NCBI GenBank assembly: GCA_029449235.1
Contig: JANATG010000012.1
Location: 930,001-994,000, forward strand
Direction: 5' to 3'
DNA from: Linnemannia schmuckeri
Lineage: Eukaryota > Mortierellomycota > Mortierellomycetes > Mortierellales > Mortierellaceae
Length of the DNA: 64,000 bases
The position numbers were made by a program, and so were the translations under genes. This document shows positions 58,105 to 64,000 of this stretch, piece after piece. Position 1 is the stretch's first letter; the number at the start of each line of letters is the position of its first letter. The notes under the pieces were generated by a model that made no database searches, had not been told where the DNA came from, and worked only from the letters and a program-made list of their open reading frames with translations.

Positions 58105-59628
58105 CTACTTCTCAGCGTACAAAGGAGAGTCGGTAGCGAGGTGCATAACCTTACTGCCAACAGTTCCAGCACCGCCAGTTGTTCCAAAGGTGGTCCAGCA
58201 CTTGGCGCCCTCGCTTGGTTCCAAAGTCGCCCATGAAATTCCGTTGCCTATCATTGGATGTGTAAGTATGATTAGAATATAAGTAAAAAGACTATCTATA
58301 ACAATAGAAAATTTAACGGCACAAAGTAGCCTTTTAACGAACAATAAGATTCAACATACCCTTCTTCATGATGATTTCGACCTTTGTGCCCAAGACCTCG
58401 AAAGTGCTGCCAGCGGGCTCGATGGGCTGGAAGAGAGGAAGGATCAACTTGAAGCGTTTACCATCGGGCATCTTTAAGTCAATGTTAACCTATATGAATG
58501 TCCAGCAATAAATACGACTATGAATAAATGATGTTCTCTGCAGAAATGATTTAAAGCAAAGGGTAGGGCACTGACAGAGTTCCTGCAAATTGTTATTTTC
58601 TCCATTGTTGATCATTGTCCTTACCTCACGCTCCTTGAACTCGACAACTGCTGACTTGGCCTCAACCTTCTTGGCAAAGATCGACAAGTTGATGTGAGTC
58701 TGGGTTTGGTACCTGCAAACGAGAGCAAATTGAACAACAATGTTAATATTGTGCGGTCCCGTGTTTTGTCCACGTAAGCCTCAGTGATCCATAACGCTTT
58801 CACTCCAAAGAACTTTTGTTCACCTACCAGTCGTGGCGGCACTGAACCAATTCCTCGACCTTCTCCTCCTTCTATTAAAAGTAAATTCAATTAACAATAC
58901 AATTGATTAGACTCAATTGACTCCTGTACAAATGGATCACAAACAAAAGAACTGAAAAATACTCCTGTAAGCACCTTGGCTCCAACGAACAAGTGCTGGT
59001 TGGTGTTTCTGCAACCCTTGAGCTTCAAGAACTCATCAAACTCGAGCACCTTGCGAGGACAGCAGCTCCAGCCCTTGGACCCCTCATGGAAGACAGGCGA
59101 ACCAGGATGGTACTGGCACGAGACCTTGGAACCGCGAGACACCTCCTCCGAGACATAGGTCTGTCCACATCCACGACGCAAGCAAGTCTTTCCAACAGCC
59201 ACTGGCACTGACAAATCATCTTCCTCCTCGACAATGGGCTCGACAGGGGCTGCCGCAGCGGCAGGGGCAGCGGCAGGGGCAACGGGCTTGGGGATGGCGG
59301 GCTTGGGTGCGGAGCCATAGACCTCAGTTCCGTCCTTCTGGACAGCGACAGGTCCAGGGGTTGCTGGCTTTGTATCAACAACTTCGACCTTCTCGTCTGA
59401 TGATGGTGCGGGGGCAAACTCTTCGCGGGGAAGGTCGGTGTGGCGACCGATAGAGCAGCCGGGGATGGCGAGGAACTGATCAAAGGAGATGACTCGCTTG
59501 GAACAGCATGACCAGCCCTTGAGACCCTCGTGGAAGATGGGGCCCTGGGGGTGGAATGTGCAGGCGGTGTCGGTGTTGGATGCCTCGTCATAGGTCTTTT
59601 CGCAGCCGCGGTGTGTGCAGACAGGCAT
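58105..59628 (-). CDS. CHORD- and CS-domain co-chaperone (CHORDC1/RAR1-like)
   Basis: Five exons on the minus strand: 59628-58975, 58871-58828, 58712-58625, 58489-58360 and 58247-58105, giving 352 aa. Two zinc-binding CHORD domains are present. The first (residues about 4-63) runs from CTHRGCEKTY through TACTFHPQGPIFHEGLKGWS to CCSKR. The second (about 148-210) runs from CLRRGCGQTY through CQYHPGSPVFHEGSKGWS to CCPRK. An Ala/Pro linker separates them. A CS domain follows (CRHDWYQTQTHINLSIFAKK through NGISWATLEP). CHORD-CS proteins assist Hsp90; animal CHORDC1 and plant RAR1/SGT1 are the reference members. The first intron uses a weak GTGCTT donor after FVGAK. The splice there is supported by the conserved FVGAK-KEE junction. 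Confidence 0.92.
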
Positions 59629-59833
59629 GGTCGTCGTCGTTGTTGTTGGTGGTGGTGGTTGAATGAATGGAAAGGGAAGAGAAGTATGAATGTTCAAGGT
59701 AGGTGAGCCAAAAGAAATAACTTAAAGAAAACGAAAAAAAGCAGTCTTCTGCTCAACATCCAGGCACACAACCAAAAGGACGACGAGGGTTCTCGCAATT
59801 TTTCTTTCTAGATCTTTCACTAAAGAACAAAAA
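59629..59833. promoter_or_regulatory. Shared divergent promoter CHORD-CS / JMJD4
   Basis: Only 205 bp separate the two start codons, the tightest divergent pair in the window. Part of it is a GTTGTTGTTGGTGGTGG run that is CHORD-CS leader on the other strand. Confidence 0.45.
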
Positions 59834-61188
59834 ATGTCATCGCCACCAACTTTACCTTGTCTCTTCCATGCGACACGCGACTATTCAGACATCAACAGGA
59901 TCGACTCCCTCGACATCCCACCAGCATACACACACTTCCTTGAACGCTACCTCGAACCAAACCTACCCGTCCTCATAGGTCCCGCTCTCACAGCTCAGTG
60001 GCGTGCACGTCAACAGTGGGTCTGTCCCGACACTGGCAAACCCAATTTTGACAACCTGCGAGAGCAACTATGCACAGAGAAGCCAATCCAGGTCCCAGTG
60101 GCGGATTGCCAATGCAAAGACTTTACGGACCAAAAGCGGTCGACCATGGATCTAAAAGAGTTTCTGGATGAATGGGAGGAGCACAGTCAGTCTGGTGTAC
60201 CTTCCAGGACATATTTGAAAGACTTTCATTTCGTAAAGACTTTTCCGGCATATGGCGCATACGAGACCCCCGGTATATTTTGTGACGACTGGATGAATGA
60301 ATTCTGGACAAGGCGCAGGGACATGGATGATGACTACCGGTTTGTCTATTGTGGAGGGGATGGCACCTTTACACCTTTCCATGCCGATGTCTACAGGTAT
60401 GGTCTCTTGCACCTGACGTGATCTTTTATGCATTTTTTAGCCATCAAATGAAGCACATGGTACCGCCTGTTCCTGACCACCTTGCATATACTTCAATTAG
60501 GTCGTACTCGTGGTCAGCGAATATCTGTGGAGTAAAGAAATGGACACTCTTCCCTCCCAACCAGGAACACCTTTTCCAGGATCAGCTTCACAATACAGTC
60601 TACGATATCGAAAATGTCGATCCTGTACAATTCCCCAATTTTCACAAGGCCAAGCGCTTCACGATCTACCAACAACCAGGTCACACACTCTTTGTACCCT
60701 CAGGATGGTGGCACCAGGTCCACAACATTGGCGACACCATCTCGATCAACCACAACTGGTGTAACGGGTCCAACCTCGACCTCCTGGTCGAGTCCATGAC
60801 CTTGGACCTGAAGGAGGTTGAACGTGAGATTGATCATTTGAAAGAAATGATGGATCAGGATGAGTGGATTGAGACATGTCAAAAGTTGCTCCTGTTGAAT
60901 AGTGGATGGGACTGGAGTACGCTTTGGAACATGTGTAGCACCATAAGGGAGCGCGTCAAGAAACAGCAGTTGGGCGAGGAGGTGTCACTAGTGACGACAG
61001 TTGGAACGGTTCTGCAGGATGGGATTGAGGTAAAAAGGATCGCTCCAAGTTTCCCGCCACCACTGGTGTCACAGCAACCTCCTCTTGAGCTGACGTTACG
61101 AAGGGTGGATGCGGTTTTGGATTTTATCCGTAGTGACCCATCTGCGGTGTGGTTTCTTCAGCACATCAAAGACTTGAAATTACAATAA
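59834..61188 (+). CDS. JMJD4-like JmjC 2-oxoglutarate oxygenase
   Basis: Two exons, 59834-60396 and 60501-61188, giving 416 aa. The JmjC iron ligands are HADVY (His and Asp) and the distal His in WWHQVHN. Around them, YCGGDGTFTPFHADVYR joined to SYSWSANICGVKKWTLFPP and GHTLFVPSGWWHQV are typical of the JMJD4/JMJD6 hydroxylase branch, not histone demethylases. Human JMJD4 hydroxylates a lysine of the termination factor eRF1 and supports stop-codon readout; the same role here is inference. The start MSSPPTLPCLFHATRDYSDI has the YSDI-type opening of the family. The C-terminal 120 residues are helical (TLDLKEVEREIDHLKEMM). Confidence 0.88.
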
Positions 61189-61414
61189 ATGAAAGCAATT
61201 ATTGAAAGATATCGATGATTTTTATTCTAGTAGTACAGTATTGCGCAGTGAGCATATAGGAGTTTGATTTAGCTTTGGGTTTTGGGTAGCCTAAAGTACA
61301 GAAGGTCGTGCGTGTTAACAGACTATGTTGCCGCCTCTACATGCGGATGAAATTCAATAGGAGAATAAGAGACATTGTGGTTAGTAATCTCACTGGTAAA
61401 GTATAGTGATGACA

Positions 61415-62004
61415 CTACAAAGCGCCGCTATTAGCACACAGGTGGATTTTTTTACCAAAGGGTTGTCGGTCCAAGGGACAGATGCCATCATTATTCGTCT
61501 CGAGCCACTTGGAAATGCAGTGCAAGTGAAAGCAATGCTTGCACTTTCCCCACACTATTTTCAACCAATAAGTAAGCATATGTGTTAGTATTGGCGAAGG
61601 ATTATCTCAGTAGTACTACGGCCGCGATGTTTGCTACTGATGAAAACAAGATATTGAGTTGACTTACGCAGAGGACATTGGTCCCCAGGGATTTTGCAGT
61701 CGGCGCAGCAGGCGTCAAAGGGACTCTGGCAGATACCACAGACCTCGCTTGAATCGATCGAGTTCCACTCCCAGAATGCAACCGTGTGCCACCTAGATGT
61801 TCCGTTTTAGTTAGTATGGTTGTCTAGTCACCATCACTCTTCCTATCGCTTTTGTTCAGAGTATTCCCGTCAACGAAGGTGGGATTTACTCTATGAGACA
61901 TGGAAATGAAAAAGAGAGTGTCAATGTTTATTCAGATATTTAGCGTCCACAGTTTCAAGCATCAAGGTATGCAACTTACTTTTGACCTTGATTTTTAGAC
62001 CCAT
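61415..62004 (-). CDS. APC11: Anaphase-promoting complex RING subunit APC11, with a predicted 1-nt exon
   Basis: Predicted exons on the minus strand: 62004-61980 (25 nt), 61890 (1 nt), 61792-61668 (125 nt) and 61554-61415 (140 nt), giving 96 aa. APC11 is the catalytic RING-H2 subunit of the APC/C ubiquitin ligase. The sequence MGLKIKVKKWHTVAFWEWNS, then CGICQSPFDACCADC, PGDQCPL, LWGKCKHCFHLHCISKWL and CPLDRQPF follows the family closely, including all RING Cys/His positions. Joining 61980 directly to 61792 breaks the frame by one base. Inserting the A at 61890, flanked by AG and GTAAAT, restores it and creates the expected Lys before the Trp. The last residues (GKKIHLCANSGAL) are unconserved. 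An alternative donor at 61455 joined to 61290 would give a longer tail. Confidence 0.85.
61890..61890 (-). other. APC11: Predicted single-nucleotide exon of APC11
   Basis: On the minus strand the context is CTCATAG, A, GTAAATCC. The flanking introns would be 89 nt (61979-61891, donor GTAAGT) and 97 nt (61889-61793, with CTAACTAAAA before CATCTAG). The base supplies the middle position of an AAG lysine codon split over three exons. Confidence 0.65.
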
Positions 62005-62288
62005 GATTGACGAGACAAAAGGCGTCGCGGAGCTGAAGTGGAGAGTTGAAAGAGTACCTTTGTCGATCCATCGAAACTAAAGAAAAAAAAAAAACGCCCC
62101 CAATTTCTCAAGGGTTAGGTTCATCACGTGCACCACGGACTGTGTTGTGGGTGGCTTTGCACCTCTCTCAGCGCAATGCCTGCTGTTGATGGCGAAACGA
62201 ACGAATAAAGGGCACAGAAGGCGAACGGCTACATTCTCTTCTCTTGTTCACACACCAACAACCAAACAACACGCATACTATATCAACC
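62005..62288. promoter_or_regulatory. Shared divergent promoter APC11 / SmE
   Basis: 284 bp between the divergent start codons of two short, essential genes. Confidence 0.4.
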
Positions 62289-63420
62289 ATGTCGTCCAAA
62301 GTCCAGAGGATTATGGTCCAGCCGATCGTGAGTGAAACAGCACCTCAGGAGCATCCAGCGAGACAACAGCATCAAGAAGAAGACCATCCTCAGCCATGCA
62401 GGCACAGCAGTTTATGGCATGGAGAGAGAAGACAAGGATGACGACAACAAGACACGACACCTCAAAAGGCCGTTGAAGCAGATAACATAAAGCAGTGGAA
62501 TCACAAGCAAGAGAGTCGTTGTATTGAAGGATGCACTGCACCGGTTTTCTTGGTGTCGATGTCAACTGCATAGAGAGGAAGCGCCTGAGGAACTAGAAAA
62601 AAGTTGCACCACCTCAACACGACAGACTTGGCATTCTACAGGCAACAAAGATCTCGCCCATAGGACTTTTCAGGAATTGATTGCGAACATTTCGGCTCCT
62701 TCAATCGCTTTAGGCTCGCCGCCTTTTGGACGCCGCAGAAAATTACACTCGAGGCGTCGTGATCGTTGCTTATTCATGTCATACTGATCCATTGCTCTCG
62801 TTTCGTTCCACCTTTTACACTCTTTTAATAGAACCTGATCTTCAGGTATCTGCAGCAGGTAACAATCATTGCTTCCGCACGCATTCCCTAATTGTCAAAG
62901 TTTCAGAAAATCAAAAAAGATCGGCCCTTCTAACCCATCAATTGTATCCTTTATTGAATGTCCAAATTTGTAGAGATCAACTGTCCAGATTTGGTTGTAT
63001 GAGCAGTTGGACACCCGCATCGAAGGCCAGATCATCGTACGTTCTTACTCTTAGCTTGAGATTTTCATAGGAACCGTGTGCCTTTTTCATGCACATGAAA
63101 TAATGAGTGACCCATCACAATGATCCTAACATACCCTTTATATCTTTTGGCAAACGCGTCGATAGGGATTCGATGAGTTCATGAACTTGGTCTTGGACGG
63201 CGCTTACGAGGTTGATGTCAAGAAGGGCACGAGAAAGGAGATCGGTACGTGTACTTGGATTGATTATGTATGCATGGGCATGGCATCCCCAGTGTGTGAT
63301 ATGTAGCAACAAAGTCTCATGCCATTTATTCTCGCTTTTCATTTTATGTAAATAGGTCGCATTTTGCTCAAGGGAGACAACATCACATTAATTCAGTCGG
63401 TATCGGCGCCGGAATCCTAA
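62289..63420 (+). CDS. SNRPE: Small nuclear ribonucleoprotein E (SmE)
   Basis: Five exons: 62289-62327, 62832-62858 (27 nt), 62974-63036, 63166-63244 and 63356-63420, giving 90 aa. SmE is one of the seven Sm proteins that ring the U1, U2, U4 and U5 snRNAs. Sm1 motif: STVQIWLYEQLDTRIEGQII, then GFDEFMNLVLDGA. Sm2 motif: GRILLKGDNITLIQS. The N-terminal helix KVQRIMVQPI plus NLIFRYLQQ is specific to SmE. Length is the same as in other eukaryotes (about 92 aa). The gene is heavily split for its size: 273 coding bases over 1.1 kb, with a 504-nt first intron. Confidence 0.95.
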
Positions 63421-64000
63421 AGAACAGGGAACCAGGAAGCGGTAGACCCCTTTCTTTGCTCAGGAACACCCAACAACGAACGAGACGAATTGTCACAGAG
63501 GAAGCATGGCTAGCGAAAATGAATGCCAACAACCCAATGCAATAAACCAAATGCGATCAAAAATCATTTTATATGAAGCGCTTGCAGGACTATCGTTGTC
63601 TGATGCTAAGACTGAAGCTGCGACACTCTAGGGCTGTATCTAGGCCGACAAGAATGCTCGATGCGCTGAACATTGTTTAAAAGGCCTCACTGTGGATGGT
63701 ATAGATCGGACCTGGCACATCTTAGCAAATGCCCGCGTTATTGCTCATTTTTGAACAAAGTGGATATCACTGCGTAGGGTCCAAATCCATGGCGCAATTA
63801 GGCTGCAAAGCAGACTTGGCTTCAGCAAGTGAAGGTAGAAAAGGAAAAACGTGCGTGTGCGACATTCAAGCCACTTGGGCCGTCTCTTTCCACTTACATT
63901 AGCAACATCGCTCTCTGTGACGTCGCTTTCTCACACTCCCCGCGACGACGGCTCTCACGCCCTCGTCTTTCGCGCTTCAGTAACGTATTATTGCGTCTTT
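63421..64000. other. Right end of window, no gene recognised
   Basis: No coding region was recognised. The last about 120 bp become C/T-rich, which elsewhere in this window precedes a plus-strand gene start. Confidence 0.4.

Noticed and set aside
61813..61847. Alternative APC11 microexons of 5, 7, 11 or 17 nt
   Set aside because: The 5-, 11- and 17-nt options leave the frame wrong and the 7-nt option creates an immediate stop (AAG TGA). Only 1-nt solutions keep the frame.
1..64000. tRNA genes, rRNA, CRISPR arrays, operon-type ribosome binding sites
   Set aside because: Scanning by eye found no convincing cloverleaf, no rRNA stretch and no regularly spaced repeats. The window is eukaryotic, so prokaryotic signals are not expected.

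Overview
This 64 kb window is nuclear DNA of an intron-rich fungus. Gene density is high (27 protein-coding genes). Most genes have 2-8 exons with short GT-AG introns, usually GTAAGT-like donors and CTAAC/CTGAC-like branch sites, and the spacers hold long poly-T/poly-A and pyrimidine runs. The gene set includes HROB, ZNF277, JMJD4, YbeY, CHORD-CS and CDK7, together with fungal families (Bqt4-like KilA-N, UsgS-like, Vam7, DUF3712). This points to an early-diverging filamentous fungus such as Mortierellomycota or Mucoromycota rather than a yeast. That placement is inference. No rRNA, tRNA, CRISPR or prokaryotic feature was seen.

Layout. 1-9 kb: the 3' part of a diphosphoinositol-polyphosphate Nudix hydrolase, then two head-to-head paralogues of a secreted DUF3712-type protein separated by 3.3 kb. 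9-18.7 kb: PHS1 (fatty-acid elongation dehydratase), pyruvate dehydrogenase kinase, TOM22, a Bqt4-like KilA-N membrane protein with a 17-nt microexon, and a GH18 chitinase. 18.7-21.6 kb: a gene-poor segment with decayed retrotransposon gag/protease fragments. 21.6-31.5 kb: an HD-domain phosphohydrolase, EFM7 methyltransferase, mitochondrial ornithine carrier, YbeY, CDK7/Kin28 and a ZNF277-like zinc-finger protein. 31.7-45.3 kb: a UsgS-like membrane protein, two SLC35F-type transporters, NDUFA12, an HROB-like recombination factor and aspartate-semialdehyde dehydrogenase. 45.6-64 kb: a GYF-domain protein, mitochondrial methionine aminopeptidase, a MYPT-like PP1 regulatory subunit, a Vam7-type SNARE, CHORD-CS, JMJD4, APC11 and SmE.

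Many neighbours are divergently paired across short shared promoters (PHS1/PDK, CDK7/ZNF277, HROB/HOM2, CHORD-CS/JMJD4, APC11/SmE). The genes are mostly housekeeping and do not form one pathway. Several serve mitochondria (PDK, TOM22, ORT1, YbeY, NDUFA12, methionine aminopeptidase).

The most striking observation is in APC11. Its reading frame can be restored only by a predicted one-nucleotide exon at 61890, at the place in the protein where a single-nucleotide exon is known in plant APC11. The second is an HROB-like gene, which implies an MCM8-MCM9 recombination branch that well-studied yeasts lack.
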